NCBI RefSeq assembly: GCF_900169075.1
Contig: NZ_LT827015.1
Span: 1,736,001 to 1,800,000, forward strand
DNA length: 64,000 bases
Direction of reading: 5' to 3'
DNA from: Chryseobacterium phocaeense
GTDB taxonomy: Bacteria; Bacteroidota; Bacteroidia; Flavobacteriales; Weeksellaceae
The notes beneath the pieces are model-generated. The model ran no database searches, had not been told where the DNA came from, and saw only the letters and a program-made list of their open reading frames with translations. Shown here piece by piece: positions 18,186 through 26,512 of the stretch. A program made the translations under genes and the position numbers. How positions within the stretch are numbered: position 1 is the first letter of the stretch; the number at the start of each line of letters is the position of its first letter.

Positions 18186-18441
18186 CTAATTCTGCTTCTT
18201 TATGGCTTCACAGTTATGGTAAACTGATCCAGATTTAATTCTTAATAAAGTATTACAACTGAGATTCAATTCTTTAAGGTCCAGTGAACCATATGCTTTA
18301 AATTCGGTTATTTCATTATCAAAAATATTGACTTTCTGTAATTTGAGATTATTGCGCAAATTTTCACCTTATTTTTTTAAAATCTTCCAGGCTGGTAAAG
18401 TTCTTAATTCTCACTAATGAAATAATTCCGGCATTATTCAT
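18186..18441 (-). pseudogene. Leucine-rich-repeat-like gene remnant with frameshift
   Basis: On the minus strand an ATG at 18441 gives MNNAGIISLVRIKNFTSLED and then a stop. Shifting one base at a seven-T run (18372-18378) continues as LQKVNIFDNEITEF and LDLKELNLSCNTLLRI before a TAG at 18186. The spacing of L/N residues is that of leucine-rich repeats. Another frame just upstream (to about 18535) also reads protein-like (LPKVSFDKQETYKSYR), so the remnant may be longer. No intact gene is present. Confidence 0.4.
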
Positions 18442-18827
18442 CTATAGCTTTTATAAGTTTCCTGCTTATCAAAAGAGACTTTCGGAAGTATATATCTTAA
18501 TTTTCTTTGTGCTTTGGTCACAGAAAGAAGCCTAAGTTTTACCTAAAAAACAAGAAATTTTAAACCGCAACAACCTTCTCTATCCTTTTATCCTTTAATT
18601 TTTAAGTCTTTAAATAAATGGCCATCTGCCTTATTATTTTCCAGGCAGATAGTATAGTACATGACTTGAAAAAGACCCTTTATATGGGAGTTTTGTAATT
18701 TTCCACATTTGAAATGGACGGGATTTTCTTTTCATAATTTTTAAACAAAATTCATTACACTTTCCGGAGCCTTACATTTATATCTGTTTATCTAATTACT
18801 TTTAATTTTATTAAGTAGTTTTATATC
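18442..18827. other. Gene-free stretch upstream of the AraC gene
   Basis: No intact gene is visible. The left end may carry a further piece of the LRR-like remnant. A small hairpin ATCTGCC/GGCAGAT lies near 18625-18652. The rest shows nothing recognisable. Confidence 0.4.
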
Positions 18828-19640
18828 ATGGATTATCAAACCTTTCTTCCCTGTGCAGAACTGTCTTCACTGATAAAGTGCTACTGGATCTTAGAAAGTC
18901 CGGAGGAAGAAACTCCCCGGCAGCAAACGATTGTTCCCGATGGTTGTATGGAAATGATTTTCCATTACGGAGACCTGTATAAACAATATATGGAAGACGG
19001 CCAAGCTGTAGTTCAGCCCAGAAGCTGTGTTTTTGGACAACTGACAAAACCTTTGGTTATAGAACCAACAGGTACTACAGGAATTTTCTCTGTGCGTTTT
19101 CATTATGAAGGATTCATGCCGTTTGCAAGCATTCCCATAAAAGAAATGGATGATAAAGCTGTTTCACTAGACAGATTGTTTGGAGGACCAGGAATTGGAT
19201 TGGAAAAAAGTATATTAGAATCCAAAACACCGGCAGAAAAAATTAAGCATGTTGAAGAGTTTTTACTCAAAAGACTTGATGCCACTGCTATTGACAGAGT
19301 TGTTCAATCCACGATAGACACGATTATTACAGCTAATGGTCAGATTTCTATTAGCGAACTTTCTCAACAAACCCATATCAACCGCAGACAGATTGAAAGA
19401 AAATTTTCTTCTGCGGTAGGCCTCAGTCCTAAACAGCTTTCAAAAACAATCCGGCTTCAGAGTACTTTAAAACTATTACTTACTAAGGAATTTACAAGCC
19501 TCACTGCATTAGCCCACGAATCTGAATTTTATGATCAGGCTCATTTCATCAAGGATTTCAAAGAATTTACAGGGCTTACTCCAAAAGAATTTTACGGTGA
19601 AAATCTGAAAATGTCTTATCTATTTTATGGATCCGATTGA
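18828..19640 (+). CDS. AraC-family transcriptional regulator (DUF6597 sensor domain)
   Basis: A 270-residue regulator. The N-terminal domain (residues 1-110: FLPCAELSSLIKCYWILE, IVPDGCMEMIFHYGD, FSVRFHYEGF) is of the DUF6597 type found on many Bacteroidota AraC proteins. The C-terminal double helix-turn-helix (about 165-265) contains ISELSQQTHINRRQIERKF and ALAHESEFYDQAHFIKDFKEFTG. The ligand is unknown. The next gene starts 71 bases downstream on the same strand and may be its target or a separate unit. Confidence 0.92.
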   Translation: MDYQTFLPCAELSSLIKCYWILESPEEETPRQQTIVPDGCMEMIFHYGDLYKQYMEDGQAVVQPRSCVFGQLTKPLVIEPTGTTGIFSVRFHYEGFMPFASIPIKEMDDKAVSLDRLFGGPGIGLEKSILESKTPAEKIKHVEEFLLKRLDATAIDRVVQSTIDTIITANGQISISELSQQTHINRRQIERKFSSAVGLSPKQLSKTIRLQSTLKLLLTKEFTSLTALAHESEFYDQAHFIKDFKEFTGLTPKEFYGENLKMSYLFYGSD

Positions 19641-19711
19641 TATTGTCGCATTTTTACAATTTTGGCCTGTACCAGATCCTGAACTTTGTCTTATTAAATA
19701 AAATCAAGACA

Positions 19712-20185
19712 ATGAAAACAAAACTCTTCTTTTCCATTATCGGCTTAACTATTCTATCTGCATGGAGCATAAAGCAAAATGAAATAAGAAAACTGGAATG
19801 GCTTATCGGAACCTGGGAAACCAAAACTCCAAAAGGAAGTATGTATGAAACCTGGGCTGTAAAAAGCAGCAGTGAATTCCAGGGAAAAAGCTATTACATA
19901 AAGAATAAAGACACAATTATTTCCGAATCTGTCCGCTTGCTTGAAAAAGACAAAAAACTGCACTATATCGTTTCTGTTGCCAACCAGCATGCCGGGCTTC
20001 CGGTAGATTTTGTTTCAAAAAACACTTCTGATCCTTCATATATTGTTTTCGAAAATCCACAAAATGATTTTCCGCAGATAATTTCCTACAAAAAAATAAG
20101 CAAGGATTCCCTTGTTGCTGAAATCTCAGGAACGATGAATGGAAAAAAGATGAAGCAAACCTTTGCGATGAGGAAAGTGAAATAA
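19712..20185 (+). CDS. Exported DUF6265-family protein
   Basis: The ATG at 19712 gives 157 residues beginning with a signal peptide (MKTKLFFSIIGLTILSAWS); an upstream start would precede this with a non-signal segment. The body begins IRKLEWLIGTWETKTPKGS, the hallmark of the DUF6265 lipocalin-like fold, with FENPQNDFPQIISY in the middle. Function is unknown; lipocalin-like proteins often bind small hydrophobic molecules. It follows the AraC regulator on the same strand. Confidence 0.8.
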   Translation: MKTKLFFSIIGLTILSAWSIKQNEIRKLEWLIGTWETKTPKGSMYETWAVKSSSEFQGKSYYIKNKDTIISESVRLLEKDKKLHYIVSVANQHAGLPVDFVSKNTSDPSYIVFENPQNDFPQIISYKKISKDSLVAEISGTMNGKKMKQTFAMRKVK

Positions 20186-20528
20186 AAATTCACTACATTC
20201 TTCTTCCAAAATAAATTCTAAAGCAAAGGGTTTCGGCTGCCTCCGGCAGCCGAAACCTATCCATTTCCTTCATCAGGCAAGTTCACTTGCCCATTCTTAG
20301 CTCCCTAAATAAAGCAGCCCACATTTTAGAAACTTTGCGTTTATAAGAAAGAATATCTCGCAGATCCAACAGATTACGCAGATTTTTTCCTTTCCTCAAT
20401 CTGAATTCAAATATTTTGTCTCCGGGTTTAAAACCAAAATTTTGTTCTCAACTTTTCTACTGAAGGATATAAACTTCATTAACTCAATGCAATTTTGTTA
20501 TTAAAATTGAAAATTTTATAAAAAACAC
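20186..20528. other. Gene-free stretch with two strong hairpins
   Basis: A perfect 13-bp stem with loop TCC lies at 20229-20257 (GGTTTCGGCTGCC paired with GGCAGCCGAAACC). A 7-bp stem GGCAAGT-TC-ACTTGCC follows at 20276-20291. Neither is followed by a T run. Between 20348 and 20387 is a copy of the dispersed AATCTGC-type intergenic repeat. Confidence 0.6.
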
Positions 20529-20574
20529 TTGCGTAGTCAAATAACTTCATTTAAATTTGTAGTCAAATAACTAC
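20529..20574 (+). promoter_or_regulatory. arsR-operon promoter with two ArsR-type operators
   Basis: A complete promoter is readable: TTG (20529-20531), 20-base spacer, TAAATTTG (20552-20559). GTAGTCAAATAACTTC (20533-20548) sits inside the spacer and GTAGTCAAATAACTAC (20559-20574) follows the -7 box. The second is a perfect dyad, GTAGT-N6-ACTAC. Two repressor sites placed on the promoter indicate autoregulation by the ArsR protein. Confidence 0.7.
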
Positions 20575-20577
20575 ATA

Positions 20578-20907
20578 ATGAATTTAAGAAGAGATGTATT
20601 TCAGGCCATAGCAGATCCTACCAGAAGATCTATTTTAATGCTGGTAGCAGCTCAATCTATGACTGCTGGCTCCATTGCATCCAATTTCGATACGGCCAGA
20701 CCCACTGTTTCAAAGCATCTCCAGATCCTTACCGAGTGCGAACTTTTAAGATCTGAACAAAACGGCCGCGAAATTATCTATCACCTCAATCCCAATAAAA
20801 TGAAAGAAATAGCCGATTTTATAGAACCTTTCCGCAAAATGTGGGACGAAAAGTTCAACAAGCTGGAAAGCGTGATGAAAGCCTACCAGAATATGAATAA
20901 TAAGTAA
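20578..20907 (+). CDS. ArsR-family winged-helix repressor
   Basis: A 109-residue repressor with the motif [21 protein letters not shown] and recognition region [19 protein letters not shown]. It lacks the CxC metal site of ArsR/SmtB. This matches the SdpR/YgaV-like non-metal group that is commonly encoded next to SRPBCC (AHSA1) proteins. It is first in a five-gene operon. Two GTAGTCAAATAACT operator copies overlap the promoter and the leader just before its ATG, so it probably represses its own operon. Confidence 0.93.
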   Translation: MNLRRDVFQAIADPTRRSILMLVAAQSMTAGSIASNFDTARPTVSKHLQILTECELLRSEQNGREIIYHLNPNKMKEIADFIEPFRKMWDEKFNKLESVMKAYQNMNNK

Positions 20908-20979
20908 TGAGTAATAAAACCATACAACTCACACTAAAACTCTAAAACACTAATACTCTCCCACTCTAAAACTCAAAAT

Positions 20980-21444
20980 ATGGAACTTAAAACAAAAATT
21001 CACGCCGAAGACGGCAAGCAGGAAATATTTATCATCCGGGAATTCGATCTTCCTGTAGAACTGCTTTTCAAAGCCTATACAGAAGCTGAACTTTTCGAAC
21101 AATGGATGGGAACCAAAGTGACCAAAATGGAAAACAGGCAGCACGGCAGCTACCGTTTTGAAACCTCCAATTCTCAGGGAGATGTCGTTTTCAGCGCCAA
21201 TGGAACCATCCATGAGATCATTCCCGATCAGAGAATAATCAGAACCTTCCAGATGGAAAACACCCCATTTCCGGTTCAGATTGAGTTTTTAGAATTTGAA
21301 AAACTAACGGATACTACCAGCAAAATAACGATTCAGACCATTTACAAGTCCATAGACTTCAGAGATCAGCACCTGAAAATGCCATTTGCTCAGGGAATTA
21401 ATATGGCACATAACCGTTTACAGGAAGTTTTAGGTGGCAGGTAG
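20980..21444 (+). CDS. SRPBCC (AHSA1/START-like) domain protein
   Basis: A 154-residue helix-grip protein of the AHSA1 group: IIREFDLPVELLFKAYTEAELFEQWMG at residues 18-44, then HGSYRFET and GTIHEIIPDQRIIRTFQ. These proteins enclose a hydrophobic cavity and often sit beside an ArsR repressor, as here; the ligand is not known. The gene lies second in the operon, 72 bases behind arsR, with a C/T/A-rich low-complexity spacer between. Confidence 0.9.
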   Translation: MELKTKIHAEDGKQEIFIIREFDLPVELLFKAYTEAELFEQWMGTKVTKMENRQHGSYRFETSNSQGDVVFSANGTIHEIIPDQRIIRTFQMENTPFPVQIEFLEFEKLTDTTSKITIQTIYKSIDFRDQHLKMPFAQGINMAHNRLQEVLGGR

Positions 21445-21531
21445 CAGATAATAGGTTGCAGGCCACACCACGAATCCTAAAACTCTCCCGCTCTAATAAT
21501 CTAATACTCTCAAACCCTCAAACCCAAAAAC

Positions 21532-22110
21532 ATGAATCCAAAAGTTGATTTTTTCTTTGATAAAAGCCAGCAGTGGCACAAAGAATTTGAAAAATTAAGA
21601 GCAATTGCCCTAAGCACCGAACTCATAGAAGATTTAAAATGGGGATGCCCCTGCTATACGTTTGAAGGGAAAAATATTTTCCTGATTCACGGTTTTAAAG
21701 AATATTGTGCCCTACTCTTCTTTAAAGGAGCTTTGATGAAAGATCCGGATCAGATTTTAATCCAGCAATCTGAAAATGTGCAGGCTGCAAGGCAGATCCG
21801 TTTTACTGATGTGCAGCAAATTAATGATCTGGAAGAAATTATCCGGGCTTATATGTTTGAAGCCGTTGAGATTGAAGAATCAGGAGCGAAAGTGGAAATG
21901 AAGAAAACCAAAGAATTTGAAATCGTGGAAGAATTTAAAAGTAAACTGGATGAAAGTCCGGAACTGAAAGAGGCTTTTGAATCCCTTACACCTGGTAGAC
22001 AGAGAGCGTATCTCCTCTACTTTTCATCAGCCAAACAATCTAAAACCAGGGAAGCCAGGATTGAAAAATGCATTCCTCAAATTCTCAACGGACAAGGACT
22101 AAACGACTAA
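21532..22110 (+). CDS. YdeI/OmpD-associated family protein (DUF1801 plus OmdA-type domain)
   Basis: A 192-residue cytosolic protein. The N-terminal DUF1801-like part reads LKWGCPCYTFEGKNIFLIHGFKEYCALLFFKGALM (about residues 36-70). The C-terminal OmdA-like part has ELKEAFESLTPGRQRAYLLYFSSAKQSKTREARIEKC, the usual end of YdeI proteins. The function is unclear; in Bacillus, ydeI-type genes have been linked to peptide resistance. Third gene of the ArsR operon. Confidence 0.88.
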   Translation: MNPKVDFFFDKSQQWHKEFEKLRAIALSTELIEDLKWGCPCYTFEGKNIFLIHGFKEYCALLFFKGALMKDPDQILIQQSENVQAARQIRFTDVQQINDLEEIIRAYMFEAVEIEESGAKVEMKKTKEFEIVEEFKSKLDESPELKEAFESLTPGRQRAYLLYFSSAKQSKTREARIEKCIPQILNGQGLND

Positions 22111-22127
22111 TAGTAAAAATAAACCTC

Positions 22128-22529
22128 ATGGAAACAAACAACAAATCACAAAAGAGAAACAATATCATTTATTGGATCTTCACGATCTGGATGGCACTGG
22201 GAATGGTTTCTACAGCCATTGTACAGCTCATGAAAAACAAAGACGAACTGGCCAATTTCACCAATCTTGGTTATCCCGCTTACCTGATGACCCTTATCGG
22301 GGTATGGAAAATCCTGGGTGTGATTGCCGTATTAATCCCGGGAAGGCCACTTCTTAAAGAATGGGCGTATGCAGGGTTCTTTTTCGTAATGTCTGGCGCA
22401 TTGATCTCGCACATCATTATTGGAGATACAATGGCAAGAACGCTTCCGGCTTTATTATTGCTGGTTTTGGTTCTTATTTCGTGGTATTTCAGACCTGCAA
22501 GCAAAAAGATACCTGTTATCCCTAATTAA
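22128..22529 (+). CDS. DoxX-like small membrane protein
   Basis: The ATG at 22128 gives 133 residues beginning METNNKSQKRN, 17 bases after the YdeI gene; an earlier in-frame codon overlaps that gene and adds a non-membrane tail. Four hydrophobic helices are visible: YWIFTIWMALGMVSTAIVQL, AYLMTLIGVWKILGVIAVLIP, AYAGFFFVMSGALISHIII and ALLLLVLVLISWYF. This is the DoxX/DUF4267-type four-helix fold. Related proteins act with redox partners; the role here is unknown. Fourth gene of the operon. Confidence 0.85.
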   Translation: METNNKSQKRNNIIYWIFTIWMALGMVSTAIVQLMKNKDELANFTNLGYPAYLMTLIGVWKILGVIAVLIPGRPLLKEWAYAGFFFVMSGALISHIIIGDTMARTLPALLLLVLVLISWYFRPASKKIPVIPN

Positions 22530-22552
22530 AAAATGATTAAACAAAATTTGAT

Positions 22553-23110
22553 ATGAGCAAAAAGAAACTGACAGCCGAACAACGCGAAGCACTTTTAAAA
22601 GTTTTAAAAACCCGTTTTGAGAAAAATATGAACCGCCACAAAGGCCTGAGCTGGGAAAAGATCCAGTCAAAACTGGAAGCTGCTCCTGAAAAACTCTGGT
22701 CACTGAACGAAATGGAAAGTTCCGAAGGAGAACCCGATGTAGTGGGCTACGACAAAAAATCAGATGAGTATATATTCTTCGACTGTTCTCCCGAAAGCCC
22801 GAAACGCAGAAGTCTCTGCTACGATTACCAGGCCTGGGAATCCAGAAAAGCCAATAAACCGGAAAATAATGTCATCGATAAAGCTGCCGAAATGGGAATA
22901 GAACTTCTCACCGAAGAACAGTACCGTAACCTTCAGGAGCTCGGAAAGTTTGACCTTAAAACATCCAGCTGGGTGAAAACACCAGCCGACATCAGAGAAC
23001 TGGGAGGTGCCATTTTCTGTGACCGCAGGTACAACACCGTTTTTATGTATCACAACGGAGCAGATTCTTATTACGCAGCAAGAGGCTTTAGAGGAATGCT
23101 TAAGGTTTAG
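22553..23110 (+). CDS. DUF4256 domain-containing protein
   Basis: A 185-residue protein matching DUF4256 along its length: LKTRFEKNMNRHKGLSWEKI, EGEPDVVGYDKKSDEYIFFDCSPESPKRRS, GIELLTEEQYRNLQELGKFD and a C-terminal NTVFMYHNGADSYYAARGFRG. No enzymatic motif is evident and the function is unknown. It is the last gene of the ArsR operon, 23 bases behind the DoxX gene, and ends before a convergent hairpin terminator. Confidence 0.9.
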   Translation: MSKKKLTAEQREALLKVLKTRFEKNMNRHKGLSWEKIQSKLEAAPEKLWSLNEMESSEGEPDVVGYDKKSDEYIFFDCSPESPKRRSLCYDYQAWESRKANKPENNVIDKAAEMGIELLTEEQYRNLQELGKFDLKTSSWVKTPADIRELGGAIFCDRRYNTVFMYHNGADSYYAARGFRGMLKV

Positions 23111-23150
23111 CTATATTGACCGCTTCAATTTTTACAGTTTAAATATAAAT

Positions 23151-23186
23151 AAACCCACAAATCTTAGTTTGCGGGTTTTATTTTTT
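23151..23186. terminator. Convergent terminator between DUF4256 and DUF1062 genes
   Basis: AAACCCACAAA (23151-23161) pairs with TTTGCGGGTTT (23168-23178) with one mismatch; T-rich flanks follow. Confidence 0.75.
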
Positions 23187-23802
23187 AATGGTTTTCTTTG
23201 GAAAGTATGAGTATTAAACTTTGTCTGTTAATCGTAATCATATCTCCGTTTTTAATTTTATGTTTCTTTTGCAATGGCCTCCCATTGACAGAAACCGCGC
23301 TGTTAATAATTAGCTGATCCAGCTGTCTCAATGACAGATTCAGGCATCTCCTGATAACCGCTGACATTCTGAGGTGAAAATCAAAAGGGTATTTTAGTTT
23401 AAATGTGACTGTTTCAGATTCGAGAAGCAGCATTTCTTTTACCGGAATCTCCTCATGCGCTATGTCATACTCTACGCTGTCCAGATCGGCTTCTACATTA
23501 TTTTTCCGTCTTAGTTCGTGAGAAAAAGCATACTGCCAGGCGATCTCACAATTATTTTCAGACATTTTAAGAAACAGATCTTTAGGTATAGACTCTGTTC
23601 TGATGCGGGAAAATACAGTCAGATTGTACCGGTTGTTACATTCTACGCATCTGTAAATTAACCATATATCAATATTCTTTTTTTGGGCATTCAGTCTGAA
23701 TTTATCACTGCATTGAAACCTGTTGCTGTCACAGTGATTGCATTTCTTTTTTAGAAGTGGGGAATTTTTGGCTTTGATTTCCCATATATATTCTGTACTC
23801 AT
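23185..23802 (-). CDS. DUF1062 protein: zinc ribbon plus S4-like C-terminal domain
   Basis: A 205-residue protein. Two CxxC knuckles near the N-terminus (CNHC at 21-24 and CVEC at about 52-55) form a probable zinc ribbon. The C-terminal 60 residues (RRCLNLSLRQLDQLIINSA, VNGRPLQKKHKIKNGDMITI) strongly resemble an S4 RNA-binding domain. DUF1062 has no assigned function that I know of; zinc ribbon plus S4 suggests RNA or ribosome binding. It is a monocistronic gene convergent to the ArsR operon. Confidence 0.85.
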   Translation of the reverse strand: MSTEYIWEIKAKNSPLLKKKCNHCDSNRFQCSDKFRLNAQKKNIDIWLIYRCVECNNRYNLTVFSRIRTESIPKDLFLKMSENNCEIAWQYAFSHELRRKNNVEADLDSVEYDIAHEEIPVKEMLLLESETVTFKLKYPFDFHLRMSAVIRRCLNLSLRQLDQLIINSAVSVNGRPLQKKHKIKNGDMITINRQSLILILSKENH

Positions 23803-24264
23803 TACGTATTCGTGCTTAATATTCTTTGTTGGATTTTTTACATATTATTCAGCAGTACAGTTTAAATACGGCAGTAACGATTACATCTTAGAAATGAATG
23901 GCTACAAATGATACCGGTTATCGCCCGATTTATGATCAATAGGATCTCAAACAGGAATACCGATGATAGTACGCTAAATAATAGGATTGAAATAAAAACC
24001 TGTTCAGATAGAATTATCCGAACGAAAGAATGATCAGCCTGTGGTTATAAGACTGATCTAAGCAATAATAAGTTTAAGAGCTGTTCTCAAAACAGAATAT
24101 TTACTTGGTTACAGTAAAAGTAAACATTTTTCTGAAGTTGAAACGAATATCCAGTATATTTTCAAGATTTAAATAATCATATTTATAATCAATTATCTTT
24201 CATATTTAAATACAATTATTAATTTAGCACACAGAAATTTGAATTTAATATAACAATATTGGGT
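23803..24264. other. Gene-free stretch
   Basis: No gene, hairpin terminator or clear promoter box was recognised in these 462 bases. Confidence 0.4.
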
Positions 24265-24765
24265 ATGAAAAAAATAATCTTACTGGGGTCCGTATCAGTT
24301 TTCCTTATAAACTGCAATAAAAAAACGGAAACCCCTGCACCAAAGACCACTGCTGATACAACAGCTGTAAACGAGCCGGTCATAGATACATTAGGTCCAA
24401 AATCATTCTGCTACATAGGCGTTACCGGGAAAGACAGTGTTTTTGCATCCATAGATGATAACCTGGGTACCATCACCGGGAAAATAGCCTATAAAAATCA
24501 TGAAAAAGACAGTTCAAAAGGCGATGTCACAGGTTTTAAAGCAGGAGATACGCTAAAACTGACCTATGAATTTCAATCTGAGGGAACAAAAAGCAAAAGA
24601 GACATTTTCTTCATTCAGAAGGATAATGTTTTAACGGAAGGAATCGGAGATCACAAAGAAGAAGATGGACAGTCCAGATACGCCGATGAAAAAAAGATCA
24701 GCTACAAAGATGGCCAGAAACTGGAGCCGGCAGACTGTAAACTGGTTGCAAAGGCTTTAAAGTAA
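24265..24765 (+). CDS. Putative lipoprotein, function unknown
   Basis: The ATG at 24265 gives 166 residues: MKKIILLGSVSVFLINCNKK is a lipoprotein-like signal with cysteine at residue 17, followed by a Thr/Pro/Ala linker. The mature part starts with SFCYIGVTGKDSVFASIDDN and continues as a beta-rich domain with LTYEFQSEGTKSKRDIFF and two cysteines. It is probably periplasmic, lipid-anchored and small. No family was recognised. It is monocistronic and followed by a long inverted repeat. Confidence 0.75.
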   Translation: MKKIILLGSVSVFLINCNKKTETPAPKTTADTTAVNEPVIDTLGPKSFCYIGVTGKDSVFASIDDNLGTITGKIAYKNHEKDSSKGDVTGFKAGDTLKLTYEFQSEGTKSKRDIFFIQKDNVLTEGIGDHKEEDGQSRYADEKKISYKDGQKLEPADCKLVAKALK

Positions 24766-24770
24766 GTAAA

Positions 24771-24929
24771 AGATGGAAGTCTGAAGAGGGAAGAAGGAAG
24801 TCATTGTAGTCGGGAATGAGATTACACAAGGCTTATTTAATTTTTAACCAATGAAAATGTAATTTCAAAAAACTGTAAGTAGTTATCCGTCAAACAATAA
24901 CTCCCTTCTTCCCTCTTTCAGCTTCCATC
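24771..24929. repeat. Long imperfect inverted repeat of purine-rich words
   Basis: GATGGAAG...GAGGGAAGAAGG (24771-24801) is mirrored by CCTTCTTCCCTC...CTTCCATC (24900-24929) across 98 bases. About 26 of 30 positions pair. No gene lies between. Confidence 0.75.
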
Positions 24930-25030
24930 CTGCCTACTCCAAAACACAATATTTCTCCTCCATTTGAAATACTCTGCATGATTTTTGCTGGTACAATGTC
25001 TCAATTTGATACAACAACAAAATACTTATT

Positions 25031-25354
25031 ATGCAACATTTTCAATTTCAGCCGTTTTCAAAAAATGAACTGATAGAAGGTTTAAAGAAAACCTTTCCGC
25101 AATATAAAATTCAGACAAGCTTTGGAGCACTTCAGGTGAGAACAAGTGGTTTCACCCTAACCGGAAACGTAAAGCTCAATACCAATCCTGAAATAGGAAA
25201 GCTAAGCACTGAAACCTGCCTCGATTCAGCGGTTCTTTATCTTATTTTTTGCTTCCCGATCGGAATTTATATGATGATGAAAAAGCAGAAAGTAAAACAA
25301 TTTGAAAGCGAGGTTATTGCCGGAATTAAAAAAATACTGACAGAAGAAAAATAA
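25031..25354 (+). CDS. Small hypothetical protein with one membrane helix
   Basis: A 107-residue protein. The first 60 residues (FSKNELIEGLKKTFPQYKIQ, TLTGNVKLNTNPEIGKLS) look like a small alpha/beta domain; one helix follows (AVLYLIFCFPIGIYMMM), then a charged C-terminal helix. No family was recognised. Codon use and protein-like composition support a real gene, and a strong terminator follows seven bases after the stop codon. Confidence 0.75.
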   Translation: MQHFQFQPFSKNELIEGLKKTFPQYKIQTSFGALQVRTSGFTLTGNVKLNTNPEIGKLSTETCLDSAVLYLIFCFPIGIYMMMKKQKVKQFESEVIAGIKKILTEEK

Positions 25355-25360
25355 TCTTAA

Positions 25361-25392
25361 AGGTGGCTAAGGAATTCGAAGCCACCTTTTTT
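25361..25392 (+). terminator. Terminator after the small hypothetical gene
   Basis: AGGTGGCT (25361-25368), 11-base loop, AGCCACCT (25380-25387), then a T run. Confidence 0.85.
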
Positions 25393-25395
25393 GTA

Positions 25396-26427
25396 TTAAA
25401 GCGCTCTTTCAATCAATTCTATAAAAGTCTCCACTGCTTCATCTCCCGTATTCCAGGAAGTAATCAGGCGAATGGCAGATGTTTTTTCATCTATTTTTTT
25501 CCAGACATAAAATTCAAATTTCTCCGACAGAATTTCAATAAGCTCATTACTGATGATCGGGAAAATCTGATTGGTATAGGTATCAGACAGAAACTGTACT
25601 TCTTTTTCCTTCATCGCTTTTTTAATCTTCATCGCCTGCACATTCGCATGTCTTGCCAGATCAAAATACAGATCATCTTTCATCAGCTCCATAAACTGGA
25701 TCCCCAGAAGACGGCCTTTGGCCAATAATGCACCTTTCTGCTTGATATTAAAAGCAAAATCCTGCTGCAAATTCTGATTATTAATAACAATAGCTTCCCC
25801 GATCAGCGCTCCGTTTTTCGTTCCACCCAGATAAAAAATATCCGTTAGTTCCGCTACCCTTTCCAGGGTCAGATCACTGATTTCAGACGTCAATCCATGG
25901 CCCAGCCTGGCCCCGTCCATGAACAGGTACAATCCTTTTGAGCGGCAGAAATCTGAAAGTTCTTTCAGTTCTTCAGTCCCATAAACCGTCCCAAGTTCTG
26001 TAGAATTTGAGATATACACCAGTTTCGGCATTACCTGGTGCGGAATATTGGTATGGCTTTCAAGAACCGGAATAATATCTGACGGTCTTAATTTTCCATC
26101 TTCCGTGTTAATGCTTAAAATTTTATGTCCGGTAGCTTCAATAGCTCCGGTCTCGTTGTTCAGAATGTGTCCCGGCGCTGCTGATATAACGCATTGATAA
26201 GGTTTCAGAACTGATGAAATTACAATAAGATTAGCCTGTGTTCCTCCGGAAACAAGATACACCTCAGAATGTGGATTTTTAATTTTTTCTTTGATCAGTT
26301 TTTTGGCTTCCAAAGAATATTCATCCTCTCCATATCCGGCTTGCTGGTCAAGATTATATTGTAAAAGTGCGTTGAGAATATTCGGGTGACATCCCTCTGA
26401 ATAGTCGTTTTTAAATGAAAATTTCAT
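25396..26427 (-). CDS. Threonine aldolase (beta-eliminating lyase family, PLP-dependent)
   Basis: A 343-residue fold-type I PLP enzyme. Motifs are FKNDYSEGCHPNIL at the start, SGGTQAN (phosphate cup), LFMDGARLGHGL (PLP-nitrogen aspartate) and FYLGGTKNGALIGEA with the Schiff-base lysine at about residue 200. Family members cleave L-threonine or L-allo-threonine to glycine and acetaldehyde. A divergent DtxR-type regulator starts 86 bases away, but metabolic linkage is not evident. Confidence 0.9.
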   Translation of the reverse strand: MKFSFKNDYSEGCHPNILNALLQYNLDQQAGYGEDEYSLEAKKLIKEKIKNPHSEVYLVSGGTQANLIVISSVLKPYQCVISAAPGHILNNETGAIEATGHKILSINTEDGKLRPSDIIPVLESHTNIPHQVMPKLVYISNSTELGTVYGTEELKELSDFCRSKGLYLFMDGARLGHGLTSEISDLTLERVAELTDIFYLGGTKNGALIGEAIVINNQNLQQDFAFNIKQKGALLAKGRLLGIQFMELMKDDLYFDLARHANVQAMKIKKAMKEKEVQFLSDTYTNQIFPIISNELIEILSEKFEFYVWKKIDEKTSAIRLITSWNTGDEAVETFIELIERAL

Positions 26428-26480
26428 ACAGTAAAATTAAAAAAAGTTAAAATAACAAGAGCCGGTTTTACATAATATTT

Positions 26481-26510
26481 TGTTAGATTTGTATTGAAAA
26501 TCATCTAACA
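26481..26510 (+). promoter_or_regulatory. DtxR-gene promoter box overlapped by an 8-bp inverted repeat
   Basis: TGTTAGAT (26481-26488) and ATCTAACA (26503-26510) are exact reverse complements 14 bases apart. The perfect -7 box TAGATTTG (26484-26491) overlaps the left arm; the right arm abuts the TTG start at 26513. Probable autoregulatory operator. Confidence 0.5.
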
Positions 26511-26512
26511 TT

